From Deltaproteobacteria bacterium (GTDB lineage: Bacteria > Desulfobacterota > DSM-4660 > Desulfatiglandales > Desulfatiglandaceae): 64,000 nt of DNA. Made by a program: the position numbers and the translations under genes. Position 1 is the first letter of the stretch; each line of letters begins with the position of its first letter. Shown piece by piece: positions 16,569-25,966 of this stretch. Under the pieces are notes generated by a model, which had not been told where the DNA came from, ran no database searches, and worked only from the letters and a program-made list of their open reading frames with translations. The DNA lies in NCBI GenBank assembly GCA_019307815.1, contig JAFDIV010000015.1, forward strand, positions 1-64,000. Direction: 5' to 3'.

Positions 16569-18055
16569 AAAATCCCTGCAAGGGCAGGTTGGATAACGCG
16601 GCCCACGACTGTGCCGCTGTACATGCCTAAGACAAGCAGCCCTGCGGCGGCCATCAGGAGCGGGATCAGGGTGTTGAGCGATATCTCGCCTATCTCGCGC
16701 AGCAAGTAGTCATGCCTGTTCCCAGGGTCCGAATGGGCGAAAAAGGCGGTCTCAATGATTCTGAAAAAGAGGATGACATTGATGAGGCTGCTGATAATGA
16801 GGACGCATACAAAGCTGTAGCTTCCCGCCTCCATGGCACCAGAAATGAGATACCATTTGCTGAAGAATCCGCACGTGGGAGGCACTCCAATGATACTAAG
16901 TCCACTGGCCACAAAGGCCCCCATGGTAAAGGGCATTTTTTTGAAAAGCCCCTTGAAATTGTTTAGTTCAACGCTGCCCAATTTACGGGATATGCCGCCC
17001 ACGGCCAGAAATACACAGAAGGTCATAAGGGTATCGTTTATAATATGCAACACGGCACCGGTCATGGCAGTGTTATTACCGAGCCAGGCTCCTCCCACAA
17101 TATAGCCAATTTCAGAGACAATGATATAGGTTAACATCTTTTTTATGTCCCTTTGAGAAAGGGCCAGAATTGCGCCCATGAGGATGGCTAGGCAGGCCAG
17201 CCATACGATCCCGTGGCCCACGACCAGGGATGCAAAGGTAAAGGCAGGAGAAAACACGGACAGTATCAGGCGGATCATGACATAGGCCATCACCTTGGTC
17301 ATAAGGGGAGCAATAAGACTGATTGCAGGGGATGGGGCGTAGGTATAGGCATTAGGCAGCCAGGTGTGAAGGGGAAAGAAACCCATCTTGATCATGACCC
17401 CAACCAGGCAAAAGATGAAGGCAACCAGGATTGCACTGGAGTGATAGAGAGATGGCAAAAGCGCTCGCACATCGGCCATGTTGAGGGAACCGGTCATAAT
17501 GTAAATATAGCCCACGCCCAGAAGATAAAAACAGGCTCCGATAGTTCCCATGAATACATAGTTTAGGCTTGAAAGGGGTGCTCGGTCAGCCTGACCCATG
17601 GCAATGAGGGAATAGCCGGTAATAGAGGCGATTTCCAGGAGTACATAAAGATTGAACAGATCTCCTGTGACCACGATCCCTAGCAATCCCACGATAAAGA
17701 GGAGGTAAAGCGTGTAAAATGCCCCTTTGCGGTCAGAAAATACCTGTTCGATTTCTCCAGCCGTGGCAATGAGGTTAATGAAGGCAACAGTACTTACGGC
17801 CACAAGCACAAGGGCGTTGAGGGGGTCCACCTCATAGGCGATGCCCCATGGGGGTTGCCAGCCGCCTAGGTGGTAGGATATGTGGCCTTTTGCAATGGCT
17901 TGCGCTAGAAGCCCAATAGATACCGCACATGAAATGGCCAGGGCTAGCAAGGCTAGGGGAAGGCAGGATTTCTTATGAAGCCAACTACATCCATAGATGA
18001 CAAAGGCTGCCAGAAGGGGGATGGTTACAAGAAGCGCTGGATAATGGGCGATCAT
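16565..18055 (-). CDS. mrpD: MrpD-type Na+/H+ antiporter subunit (large subunit 1)
   Basis: A 496-residue, ~14-helix antiporter-type subunit. Motifs: YVLLEIASITGYSLIA (Glu), IKMGFFPLHTWLPNAYTYAPSP (Lys helix) and LSQRDIKKMLTYIIVSEIGYI. It directly follows the MrpC/NuoK-like gene with an ATGA overlap, the C-D order of Mrp operons, so mrpD is the best label of the three large subunits. Confidence 0.9.
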   Translation of the reverse strand: MIAHYPALLVTIPLLAAFVIYGCSWLHKKSCLPLALLALAISCAVSIGLLAQAIAKGHISYHLGGWQPPWGIAYEVDPLNALVLVAVSTVAFINLIATAGEIEQVFSDRKGAFYTLYLLFIVGLLGIVVTGDLFNLYVLLEIASITGYSLIAMGQADRAPLSSLNYVFMGTIGACFYLLGVGYIYIMTGSLNMADVRALLPSLYHSSAILVAFIFCLVGVMIKMGFFPLHTWLPNAYTYAPSPAISLIAPLMTKVMAYVMIRLILSVFSPAFTFASLVVGHGIVWLACLAILMGAILALSQRDIKKMLTYIIVSEIGYIVGGAWLGNNTAMTGAVLHIINDTLMTFCVFLAVGGISRKLGSVELNNFKGLFKKMPFTMGAFVASGLSIIGVPPTCGFFSKWYLISGAMEAGSYSFVCVLIISSLINVILFFRIIETAFFAHSDPGNRHDYLLREIGEISLNTLIPLLMAAAGLLVLGMYSGTVVGRVIQPALAGIL

Positions 18056-18453
18056 GATTCCCTGATTCGCGTGAGGATTTCGTCTTCTTCAAGGGTCTTG
18101 TAACGTTGGTAGATCTTGATAGCCAAGGCTAGTGCCACGCCGAATGTGGATACAGAAACCACGATAGCAGTAAGCATTAGCACGTGGGGGAGAGGGTTCA
18201 CATAATTGGCCGGATCAATTGCATGCTGTGCCCCTCCTGAAACATGTTCGAGAATGGGTATTGTTCCTCCTCTTTTTGAGCCAATGGAGACATAAAAAAG
18301 TATGATGGCTGTCTGAAATATATTCATCCCTACCAATTTCTTGATAAGATTATTTTTTGCGATCATGGCATAAAGCCCAATCATCATGAGGATGATATAC
18401 AACCAGAAATTGTACTTGGCCACAAGATGGTTAAGAAAGGCTTCCATGTTCAT
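18052..18453 (-). CDS. mrpC: MrpC/NuoK-like antiporter subunit
   Basis: A 133-residue protein with three helices. It carries the NuoK/MrpC signature IGLYAMIAKNNLIKKLVGMNIFQTAIILFYVS and a third helix (LTAIVVSVSTFGVALALAIKIYQRY). The loop SKRGGTIPILEH is slightly longer than in NuoK, as in MrpC. It overlaps mrpD by 4 bp and follows the mrpB-like gene by 9 nt. Confidence 0.92.
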   Translation of the reverse strand: MNMEAFLNHLVAKYNFWLYIILMMIGLYAMIAKNNLIKKLVGMNIFQTAIILFYVSIGSKRGGTIPILEHVSGGAQHAIDPANYVNPLPHVLMLTAIVVSVSTFGVALALAIKIYQRYKTLEEDEILTRIRES

Positions 18454-18462
18454 CCTTTATTT

Positions 18463-19290
18463 TCACAATCCTTCATCATATCTTCCTTCAGATGCTACAT
18501 TATTATAGACGCATATCATAACGGCCATTACAGCGATACCAACTCCTATCTCCACCCCGAGTATACCATCGGAGCGGGCAGCGACGCGGTCAATAGGTAG
18601 TATTTGGGCCAAGGCCTTGTAATCCAGAAAGTTGGCCCCCAACAAGACACAAAGGGCTCCTATGCCTGAATAGATAAAGACCCCAAGAGCGCTCATTATG
18701 CTATCGATCCGCTCTCCGAGGCGGCGGACGGCTGTTCTAAGGTTGAAGGCAATGGCCAGGACGATCATACTGGCCCCCAAGATAACGCCGCCCTGGAATC
18801 CACCCCCAGGACTATGGTGGCCGTGGGCAATCACATACAAGGCAAAGAGTTGAATAAAAGGGACAAGAAACCGAGATACGGTATTGATGATGAGATCATA
18901 GGGTGTCCATATGGCATCAATTTTTTCAAATTCTTTTGACTCAATGGGAATTTCGCGTTGGCCTTTGATGTGTATGGTGATGCCGGTAGGTACGTGGCGA
19001 TAGTAATGGTCTGTTTCCCGTTTTTCAAATGTCCGCAGCAACATAAAGCAGGCTACCCCTGCACAAAAAATCACTGTGGTCTCGAACATGGTGTCATAGC
19101 CACGATAGTCGGCAAGAATGGATGTCACCACATTGGGAACACGGGTTTCCTCTAAACTCTTTTTAAGATACCTGGGTGAGACATGTGTACTGGCCGGTGA
19201 TGTAGGATCACCCCACGAGGGAAAATCCTTGGTGGCATATAGGAGCAATCCCCCGCTCAGGATCACTATGATGAGGGCCAGTCTTTTCAA
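18463..19290 (-). CDS. mrpB: MbhE-like plus MrpB fusion subunit
   Basis: A 275-residue membrane protein in two parts. Residues 1-90 (one helix, NVVTSILADYRGYDTMFET, a second helix) match the MbhE / MrpA C-terminal element. Residues about 135-270 match MrpB, with YVIAHGHHSPGGGFQGGVI as the diagnostic motif. The linker includes an HIKGQREIPIES segment. The split of MrpA's C-terminal part onto MbhD- and MbhE-like pieces is typical of archaeal Mbh/Mbx complexes and their bacterial relatives. Confidence 0.88.
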   Translation of the reverse strand: MKRLALIIVILSGGLLLYATKDFPSWGDPTSPASTHVSPRYLKKSLEETRVPNVVTSILADYRGYDTMFETTVIFCAGVACFMLLRTFEKRETDHYYRHVPTGITIHIKGQREIPIESKEFEKIDAIWTPYDLIINTVSRFLVPFIQLFALYVIAHGHHSPGGGFQGGVILGASMIVLAIAFNLRTAVRRLGERIDSIMSALGVFIYSGIGALCVLLGANFLDYKALAQILPIDRVAARSDGILGVEIGVGIAVMAVMICVYNNVASEGRYDEGL

Positions 19291-19532
19291 TCCTTTGTCC
19301 TCCTTGTTGTTCGGAATACGGCGGCAACGAAAAACACTGTGCTTACGCCTGCTCCCACAGAGGCTTCAGTAAAGGCCACGTCCACCGCTGCCATAATGGA
19401 CCATAACAGGCACATCATAAAACTGTAAGCCCCGAACAGGATGGCTGTGGCAAGAAGATCCTTAACCGAGATGGCGGCAACAGCACAAACAATGAGAAGG
19501 GTTAGAATGGCCAGATCCAGTTGCCAGATCAT
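19287..19532 (-). CDS. DUF4040 / MbhD-like subunit (MrpA C-terminal element)
   Basis: An 81-residue protein with two to three helices: LAILTLLIVCAVAAISVKDLLATAILFGAYSF and the FTEASVGAGVSTVFFV motif of the DUF4040/MbhD domain. In classical Mrp this domain is part of MrpA; here it is a separate gene. It overlaps the following mrpB-like gene by 4 bp. Confidence 0.88.
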   Translation of the reverse strand: MIWQLDLAILTLLIVCAVAAISVKDLLATAILFGAYSFMMCLLWSIMAAVDVAFTEASVGAGVSTVFFVAAVFRTTRRTKD

Positions 19533-19536
19533 TTTC

Positions 19537-19866
19537 TTACTCCTTTGGCACGCCTTTTTCCCATGGCCTCAGACCAGCCCTTGCACCGGCATCCATAATG
19601 GCATGTGTGGCCGTAGGGCTGGACATGAACACAAAGACCACGATCAGCATGATCTTTATACTGGTGAGGATATTGGAGACCGTTACATGCTGGAGATTAA
19701 AAAGGGCCACTGCCGTCATCATCAGAAGGGAGCCCAGGGTGTCCAGTTTCCCGGCTGGATGAAGCCTGGTATAGAAGTCGGGGAATCGAAGAATCCCGAT
19801 TCCACCACCCGTAAAAAAGACCAAACCAAAGAACATAAGGCCTACCACTAGGATGTCCAGTACCAT
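19537..19866 (-). CDS. mrpG: MrpG monovalent cation/proton antiporter subunit
   Basis: A 109-residue protein with three helices and the MrpG/MnhG signature GIGILRFPDFYTRLHPAGKLDTLGS. It lies between the mrpF and DUF4040 genes. It is an accessory subunit of the membrane antiporter with no known catalytic residues. Confidence 0.93.
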   Translation of the reverse strand: MVLDILVVGLMFFGLVFFTGGGIGILRFPDFYTRLHPAGKLDTLGSLLMMTAVALFNLQHVTVSNILTSIKIMLIVVFVFMSSPTATHAIMDAGARAGLRPWEKGVPKE

Positions 19867-19880
19867 TGCTATATCTCCTT

Positions 19881-20168
19881 CTATTTGTAAGGCGGTTCTT
19901 CGTAAAGGCCCTTTCTCTTCTGGAAGTATCGCGAGGCTCCCAGCACGGCTATAAAGTTCAACATGGCATAGGCAAGGGCAATGTCCACAAACATGTCAAT
20001 GCGACCATATAGCAGCCCTATTAAGGCGAGTAAAACCACGGTCTTGCTTCCAATGGCGTTAACACCAATGAGTCTGTCCACTACTGTGGGTCCCACTACA
20101 GCCCGATATAGGGACAAGACCATCAGAGCGCACAAATACAGACCAATATAAAGAAATAGACTATTCAT
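19881..20168 (-). CDS. mrpF: MrpF monovalent cation/proton antiporter subunit
   Basis: A 95-residue, three-helix protein with the MrpF/MnhF signature YRAVVGPTVVDRLIGVNAIGSKTVV and DMFVDIALAYAMLNFIAVLG. Its start lies directly next to the mrpE stop, so tight coupling is expected. Confidence 0.93.
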   Translation of the reverse strand: MNSLFLYIGLYLCALMVLSLYRAVVGPTVVDRLIGVNAIGSKTVVLLALIGLLYGRIDMFVDIALAYAMLNFIAVLGASRYFQKRKGLYEEPPYK

Positions 20169-20702
20169 TTAGTCTTCTCTAAAGGCCCTGGCAATACGAG
20201 TCTCCATTTCTCCTGGCAGGGCACTTGCGGATTGATCATCAATGGCATGTACTTTGAACTCTCCGTCCATAGACAGAAATAGCGTAATGGTACCTGGTGT
20301 TAAGGTAATAGAATTGGCAAAGGTGACTATAGAAATTTCGCTTTTAAGTCTGCTTTGGAACCTAATTACTTGTGGGTTTATTTTTTCAAGAAGCCTTGGG
20401 TGCAAAGAAAGATACAGAACATGGAGGTTCGCCAGGAATATCTGGTACAAGAGCCATGGAATATAACAGACAAAACCAATGCTTTTGGATAGCAATCCTT
20501 GGGGAATTCCTTCTGGAAAAAGGAGATCGCTGGAAAATAAAGAAACAATGGCACAGGAAATGAGCCCTAAGGTCATATGAAAAGGATCAAACTTTCCAGA
20601 AAGGACAAGCCAAAGCCCAAAGGAGATGATAAAGGTAAGGAGGGACGGCCAAAACCTTGTTTGCAAGAAGGTAGAAGTGCGCGGAGGTGGATAACTTGCC
20701 AT
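20169..20702 (-). CDS. mrpE: MrpE monovalent cation/proton antiporter subunit
   Basis: A 177-residue membrane protein with helices near residues 20-60 and a cytosolic C-terminus. The MnhE motif SIVTFANSITLTPGTITLFL and the HAIDD segment identify it. The ATG at 20702 is chosen because GAGGGA lies 7 nt upstream; a longer frame to 20768 adds 22 residues without a good SD. It is the first gene of the mrpE-F-G-DUF4040-B-C-D order, 74 nt after the kinase gene. Confidence 0.9.
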   Translation of the reverse strand: MASYPPPRTSTFLQTRFWPSLLTFIISFGLWLVLSGKFDPFHMTLGLISCAIVSLFSSDLLFPEGIPQGLLSKSIGFVCYIPWLLYQIFLANLHVLYLSLHPRLLEKINPQVIRFQSRLKSEISIVTFANSITLTPGTITLFLSMDGEFKVHAIDDQSASALPGEMETRIARAFRED

Positions 20703-20776
20703 GACGGTTCCCTCATGTCTTTTGATACCCTGAATACTACGAGTAAAAGGTGCCTTTTGAGTCAGCACGACAAAAG

Positions 20777-21931
20777 TTACGATAACGGGATGGCTACTTT
20801 AAAGGTAGTCCCAAGGCCTATTTGGGATTCAAATGCAATTTTCCCTCCTAGTTTTTTCATGATGTTTTGGCAAATGGGAAGGCCTAGCCCTGTTCCTATA
20901 CCCGGAGGTTTGGTGGTGTAAAAAAGGTCAAAGATTCTTTCCTTGTCTACCTCTTTGATCCCAGGGCCGTTGTCAGAAATAGCCACTTCAACATAATTCT
21001 CCATACACATGGTCCGTAGCTCAATGCGGCCTTTTCCATTGTTTTTGTCGCTTATGGCATGGATTGCGTTAGTGATAAGATTGACAAAGACCTGTTCCAG
21101 CATCTTGGGATCTGATCTGAGCTGGATGGGCTTGTCTTGAAAATTAAACACAATATCGATGTCCTTATACTTGAGTTCGGGTTGTAAAAAGACAATGGTT
21201 TTCCTGAGAAGTTCGTGCAAATCGAATTCAGTCTTTTCCGGTGCAGAATCTCTGGAAAAGCCCAGCAGTTGATGGGTAATGGCCCTGCATCTCTTGGTCT
21301 GCTCGATAATATGACCAACTGCTTTGCTCAGCTCATCTCTATCCTCGTTGCTGAGGCCTTTAGCGTCTTCAACGACCGTACTGGCCCATCCTGCAATCTC
21401 ATTAATAATCGCAAGGGGATTATTGATCTCGTGGGCTATTCCTGCGGCGATGCGGCCAATTTCAGCGAGGCGATCCACCCGGATAAGATCTTCCTGGAGT
21501 TTTTTCCAGGCAGTAATATCCCTACACACCCCTACAAGGCCAACGTTTTGTCCTTTGGTGTTGGTTAGCGTGATGAGGGAGACGTCACAATACACGGTGT
21601 GCCCATCTTTATGTCGGAATGGAAGCTCAAGCCTTACAGCACTTCCTTGGGTTTGAGAAGTACGGATAAGCCTTTCAAAATCCTTTGGATCGACCGCGAA
21701 ATGCTTTATGAAGTTCCCGGCCACCTCCTGCCAGCGGTAGCCAAGTACTTTTTCGCCTCCCTTGCTAAACGAAACCAGAATGCCGTCCACATCCGTAGCA
21801 AAAATCATGTCATTGGAATTCTGCAGGATGCACTGTAAATAACCTCTGGTCTGATGCAGTTCGATTTTGTGGCTAGATAGCTCTCGGGAGATCTTTTTTA
21901 GTTTTTCTTCCAGTTGCTCAATCGATGCCAT
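20777..21931 (-). CDS. PAS-domain sensor histidine kinase
   Basis: A soluble kinase of 384 residues from the preferred ATG at 21931, which overlaps the end of the upstream receiver gene. A short N-terminal coiled coil is followed by a PAS domain (about residues 30-150; NSNDMIFATDVDG, FRHKDGHTVYCDV). The H-box AAGIAHEINNPLAII puts the phosphorylated histidine near residue 167. The ATPase motifs are intact: NAIHAI, DNGPGIKE and GTGLGLPIC. With no membrane segment, it likely senses a cytosolic signal such as redox state. An alternative upstream start gives 400 residues. Confidence 0.9.
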   Translation of the reverse strand: MASIEQLEEKLKKISRELSSHKIELHQTRGYLQCILQNSNDMIFATDVDGILVSFSKGGEKVLGYRWQEVAGNFIKHFAVDPKDFERLIRTSQTQGSAVRLELPFRHKDGHTVYCDVSLITLTNTKGQNVGLVGVCRDITAWKKLQEDLIRVDRLAEIGRIAAGIAHEINNPLAIINEIAGWASTVVEDAKGLSNEDRDELSKAVGHIIEQTKRCRAITHQLLGFSRDSAPEKTEFDLHELLRKTIVFLQPELKYKDIDIVFNFQDKPIQLRSDPKMLEQVFVNLITNAIHAISDKNNGKGRIELRTMCMENYVEVAISDNGPGIKEVDKERIFDLFYTTKPPGIGTGLGLPICQNIMKKLGGKIAFESQIGLGTTFKVAIPLS

Positions 21932-22412
21932 AGAGTTTGCGGAGCTCGTTAATAGCCTTTTTAATGCCTTTGGCCCCAAGGCCGGACCTATAGATCTCCT
22001 CTACCTGCTCCTTGAATTTTTCATTTACCAGCTCTATCTTCTTCTGGTAGGCCTCTTTTATGGTCTCCACAAGATTCTCATAATCAATTGGTTTAAGGAG
22101 GTACTTGAAGGCATCTTGCTGGCCGCTCTCCAGCGCAGTTTCCACGGATCCGTGGCCTGTCAACACAATACACTGAAGGAAAGGTTGGATCTTCTTGAGC
22201 CTCTTTTGGGTTTCTACGCCATCAATTCCCGGCATTTTTAGGTCCACCACGGCTACGTCATAATTCTCGTTGCTTGCCACCTCCACTGCCTCTTCGCCTG
22301 AAAATGTGGCCTTTACAGTGAATCCTTCCCTCAAAAGCCGCTTCGATAAATACTCAAGGAGGGTTTGCTCATCATCAATGAGTAGGACTTTGATGTCAGG
22401 CTTGTCGGTCAT
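21918..22412 (-). CDS. Response regulator (receiver plus helical tail)
   Basis: A 164-residue protein. The receiver domain has DDE near residue 13, phospho-acceptor Asp57 in VVDLKMPGIDG, and Lys107 in LLKPIDY. A charged helical tail (residues 120-164) replaces any DNA-binding output domain. It overlaps the kinase gene start and so pairs with it. It lies between the FDH/Hdr cluster and the Mrp cluster, and may relay a signal to one of them. Confidence 0.9.
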   Translation of the reverse strand: MTDKPDIKVLLIDDEQTLLEYLSKRLLREGFTVKATFSGEEAVEVASNENYDVAVVDLKMPGIDGVETQKRLKKIQPFLQCIVLTGHGSVETALESGQQDAFKYLLKPIDYENLVETIKEAYQKKIELVNEKFKEQVEEIYRSGLGAKGIKKAINELRKLYGID

Positions 22413-22482
22413 GATTGGCTCCTTTAGAAGGTATTTGGGGTATTACCTATTAAACTTTTGGTATTCTAACCATTCGATCAAA

Positions 22483-22511
22483 TTTTTACGCAGTGAAGAT
22501 TGGGGTGTCAA
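22483..22511 (-). promoter_or_regulatory. Predicted sigma-70 promoter for the receiver-kinase-mrp transcript
   Basis: On the minus strand TTGACA (22506-22511) is separated by 17 nt from TAAAAA (22483-22488), about 70 nt upstream of the receiver gene. The 218-nt gap 22413-22630 contains nothing else recognisable. Consensus match only; read-through from fdhA remains possible. Confidence 0.5.
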
Positions 22512-22630
22512 GTTATTTTAATAGACAGTTTTGCCTTTATGTAAAAAGCATACAAATCAGAAGGGTCCCAAATTAAGGGCTTCCTGAGCACATATGAGGA
22601 ATAAGCCATTTTCAGAGCCCTTTATAGGAC

Positions 22631-24670
22631 CTAACCCGCCTTTTCAATTCGAGCTGCACAGACCTTGAATTCTGGTATCATAGCGAGCGGATCAAAGGCG
22701 GGATTAGTCAGTAGGTTGGCGGGCGATTCAGAGAAATGAAAAGGCATAAAAAGATGGCCGGAAGGAACCCGCTCTGTAATTCGTGCAGGAACCATAACCT
22801 CACCTCTTCTTGTAGAAATCTTAAGGAGATCGCCATCTTTTACCGAAACAGTTTCTGCATCTTTTGGGCTTATTTCTATATATGGCTTTTCCTGCTCTGT
22901 GCTAAGATGAGGTGATAGTCGGGTCATGCTCCCTGTATGGAAGTGGGCAAAATTCCTACCTGTGCTTAGATAATAGGGATACTCATCATCTGGAACCTCT
23001 GCTGGTGCGTGATAATGTATGGCATGGAACTTACCTTTCCCTCTGCTGAATCTTTCCTTATGGAGGTATGGGGTGCCAGGGTGACCAGGGGTTGGACATG
23101 GCCATAGTATGCCATCAATCCCTAGCTTATCATAATCAATACCTGCGTAGATAGGGGTAAGTGGTGCAAGCTCTGCGAATATCTCGCCTGGATCTTTGTA
23201 ATCCATAGGATATCCCATTTTGGTAGAAAGGGCACATATGATTTCCCAATCTGCCATAGCAATACCGGGCGGCTCAATAGCCTTCCTGATTCGCTGAACA
23301 CGCCTTTCAGTATTGGTAAAGGTGCCGTCCTTTTCGGCAAAGGAGGCAGCTGCAAGCACGATATCCGCTCTTTTGGCTGTTTCTGTAAGGAAAATATCCT
23401 GCACGAGGAGAAAATCCAAGTTGGATACGGCCTTGTGAACGTGTGATAAGTCTGGATCGCTCAACATCGGATTTTCACCTATTACATATAGGGCCTTTAT
23501 TTTCCCTTCAAGCATCCCCTGAATCATCTGGGTAAGGGTTAACCCAAGTGTTTCTGGAAGCTTTTTGCCCCATGCCCTTGAAAATTTTTCTTGGGCTCCG
23601 ATATCAGCGACTGGAAGATAACCTGGATAAACATTTGGCAGCCCCCCTACATCACATGCGCCTTGCACATTGTTCTGTCCTCTTAAGGGGTTTACTCCTC
23701 CCCCCCTCACGCCCACATAGCCGCAAAGCATACCCAAATTGCAGCATGACTTAACATTATCGACCCCTGTGGTGTGTTGAGTGATACCCATGCAGTAAAG
23801 AAGAGAGCCTGGTGGATTCTTGGCATAAAGCTCGGCCATTTTTTCAATATCTGCTTGTGGAACCCCAGTGATCGATTCTACCTTCTTTGGAGAGTATTCT
23901 TCGATAACTTTCTTGAACTCATCAAATGATTCAGTTCTTTGCTCAATATATTCTTTTGCGTGCCATTCATTCTTGATGATTACGTGCATCACGCCGTTGA
24001 GCAGGGCCACATCAGTACCTGGGCGGTGATGGATGACCAGATCAGCGAAAGCTGCAATTTGGATATTTCTTGGATCTGCAACAATCAATTTGGCGCCCTT
24101 TTCCTTTGCTACAAATACCCTGCTAGCAATAATAGGGTGACACTCAGTGGTATTTGAGCCAATGATTAGGATGCAGCCAGCATCCTCGATTTCTTGGATG
24201 GAATTGGTCATGGCTCCACTACCAAAGGCCGCGGCAAGACCTGCCACAGTGGAAGAGTGTCAGAGCCTTGCACAATGATCTATATTGTTGGTTCCCAGTA
24301 CCGCTCTTGCAAATTTCTGCGCCAAATAATTTTCTTCTGAGGTGATCTTGGCAGAGCACAGCACACCCACACTGTCGGGGCCATATTTGTCAATCACCTG
24401 GCTAAATCTATGGCTCACTTCAGAAAGTGCCTGATCCCATGAGACTTCCTTGAATTGCCCGTTATCTTTTATGAGTGGTGACTTTAGCCTGTGCTCGCTC
24501 ATGACAAATTCGTGGAGATTCCAACCTTTGATACAGAGTTTTCCTTGGTTGACTGGGTGGCTCTTTAAGGGCAATGTCTCTAAAATCTTACCATCCACCA
24601 CATGAAAAAGAATTCCACATCCAACACCACAATAAGAACAGACCGATGGGACAAATTTACATTCGATCAT
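22631..24670 (-). CDS. fdhA: Formate dehydrogenase catalytic subunit, selenocysteine-containing
   Basis: One gene of 679 residues read through an in-frame TGA at 24260-24262 (residue 137, Sec). The context CARL-Sec-HSSTVAGLA is the classic active site of Mo/W formate dehydrogenases. An N-terminal [4Fe-4S] site uses C11, C14, C18 and C46. The molybdopterin domains follow, with LIIGSNTTECHP, YCMGITQHTTG and the C-terminal TGRNFAHFHTGSMTR. The short length and lack of extra N-terminal clusters resemble methanogen-type FdhA, so electrons must leave through a partner subunit, probably the gene just upstream (2 nt away). No signal peptide: cytosolic. Confidence 0.95.
24214..24259 (-). promoter_or_regulatory. 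SECIS-like element for the fdhA UGA codon
   Basis: Twelve nt after the UGA the minus strand forms GTGGCA / TGCCGC (24231-24247), a 6-bp stem with loop GGTCT. It is enclosed by TCCACT/AGTGGA pairing. The GGUCU apical loop matches that of the E. coli fdhF SECIS. Confidence 0.8.
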
Positions 24671-24672
24671 TT

Positions 24673-25488
24673 TTATGCCTCATTATCTAAATGAATTGGT
24701 TTGGGTTCTAAGGTTACCTGATCACCAAGTATATTAAAGGGAGATTGATTTTGGTCAGTGCCGGTTGTGTAACCAAAGAGATCTTGAGTAATCTCATTGA
24801 CTTTCCTGTAAAGAAGACGCAATGGAATACCTGCAGGACAAGCATCTTCACATAGGCCGCAATCAATGCAGCGGCCAGCCATATGAACAGCCCTTACGAG
24901 GTGAAAAATAGGAATTTCAGGGGGTAGGGCCCCTGTCCCGATGAGTTCTTGGTGCTCAAGGCTACATTCCTTGCAAAAGCACACTGGGCAAATGTTTCTG
25001 CACCCATAACACTTTATGCACTTGCTAAATTCATACATCCATTTTTGGAAAAGGTCGGCCTGAGCCATAGTCTCTATAGTGGCCAATGCTGCATTGTTAT
25101 CTATACCTATTTCAAACTTTTGTCTGCCCACAGCATTTTGCTCCAGATATGAGCAATCTGCATGTTCTTTTAAATTTGAAGGGCAGCAAGTTAATTTGAT
25201 TGTTTTTATGCTTTCTGGGTCAAGTTGATTCCACACATACAACACATTAAGGGCCCTTTGGTTGCAGTCCCGAGCAAGTAGTCCGATCTTTATTTCAGGG
25301 TGTGCACCGTGGATATGAGAGGCAACTTTTTCAAGGGAGTAGCGAAACTGGCTTTCTACTAATTCCTCTAATTCATCTACATTATCTTTGGTGAAGCAAT
25401 AAGGAATCGGATGGCCTTCCACCGTCTTATAGCCAAGAAACACATCAATCATGCCCTCCTCTAGCCATGTTTTTATCTGTTCTTTCAT
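24673..25488 (-). CDS. FdhB/FrhB-like iron-sulfur electron-transfer subunit
   Basis: A 271-residue cytosolic protein. The N-terminal about 130 residues resemble the FrhB/FdhB fold (IGLLARDCNQRALNVL, IKLTCCPSN). A dicluster ferredoxin region follows, with CIKCYGCRNICPVCFC near residue 156 and CIDCGLCEDACPAGIP near 211. It is much shorter than methanogen FdhB (~400), so F420/FAD binding is uncertain. Between fdhA and mvhD it is the natural wire carrying electrons from formate oxidation to MvhD/HdrA. It starts 1 nt after the mvhD stop. Confidence 0.82.
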   Translation of the reverse strand: MKEQIKTWLEEGMIDVFLGYKTVEGHPIPYCFTKDNVDELEELVESQFRYSLEKVASHIHGAHPEIKIGLLARDCNQRALNVLYVWNQLDPESIKTIKLTCCPSNLKEHADCSYLEQNAVGRQKFEIGIDNNAALATIETMAQADLFQKWMYEFSKCIKCYGCRNICPVCFCKECSLEHQELIGTGALPPEIPIFHLVRAVHMAGRCIDCGLCEDACPAGIPLRLLYRKVNEITQDLFGYTTGTDQNQSPFNILGDQVTLEPKPIHLDNEA

Positions 25489-25489
25489 C

Positions 25490-25936
25490 TTAAGCCCCCT
25501 GTCCAGAGAATGGTTTTGTTTTCGGAACTTGCAAGGGATTAGGGCCCAAGTGTCTAATTTTCTCCGTGAACTTGGTGACTACATCGACGAATTTTTGGGC
25601 CTCTGCCGATGATATCCATTCAAGGTGAAGTCGTCCTTCTAAGCCTATGAATTTTAGGAGTTCTTGGAGGAATGACATTCTTTTAATAGTCATATAATTA
25701 CCATACAGGTAATGGCAGTCGCCAACATGTCACCCACCAACCAAGACGCCGTCTGCCCCGCTTTGAAGTGCCCTTAACACATGGTGTGGGGACACGGTAG
25801 CAGAACACATAACGCGGATAGGTCTAATGTTTGGCGGATACTGGAGGCGGCTGACGCCTGCCAGGTCGGCGGCACCATAAGCACACCAGTTACACAGGAA
25901 CGCTACAATCGTTGGTTCAAATTGAATGTTTTCCAC
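25490..25936 (-). CDS. mvhD: MvhD-like [2Fe-2S] subunit, selenocysteine-containing
   Basis: Two short frames, 68 and 67 codons, are joined by an in-frame TGA at 25730-25732 and 12 codons between them. Reading TGA as Sec (residue 69) gives one 148-residue MvhD/VhuD family protein. [23 protein letters not shown] and [25 protein letters not shown] reproduce the family's GGCHxGDCHY motif, with the first Cys replaced by Sec. MvhD passes electrons to HdrA. Without read-through neither half would be functional. It lies 30 nt downstream of hdrA. Confidence 0.93.
25697..25713 (-). promoter_or_regulatory. SECIS-like hairpin for the mvhD UGA codon
   Basis: Sixteen nt after the UGA, ATTACC and GGTAAT form a perfect 6-bp stem with loop TGTAT. 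Distance and size fit bacterial SECIS elements. The loop is less like the E. coli GGUCU than in the two neighbouring genes. Confidence 0.6.
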
Positions 25937-25966
25937 TTTTTCCTCCGACTTTGAAGACTTTGGATT

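Noticed and set aside
12780..20702. Membrane-bound hydrogenase or complex I
   Set aside because: No NiFe large or small subunit, NuoH or ferredoxin-type subunit is present; only the antiporter-like and Mrp accessory parts are.
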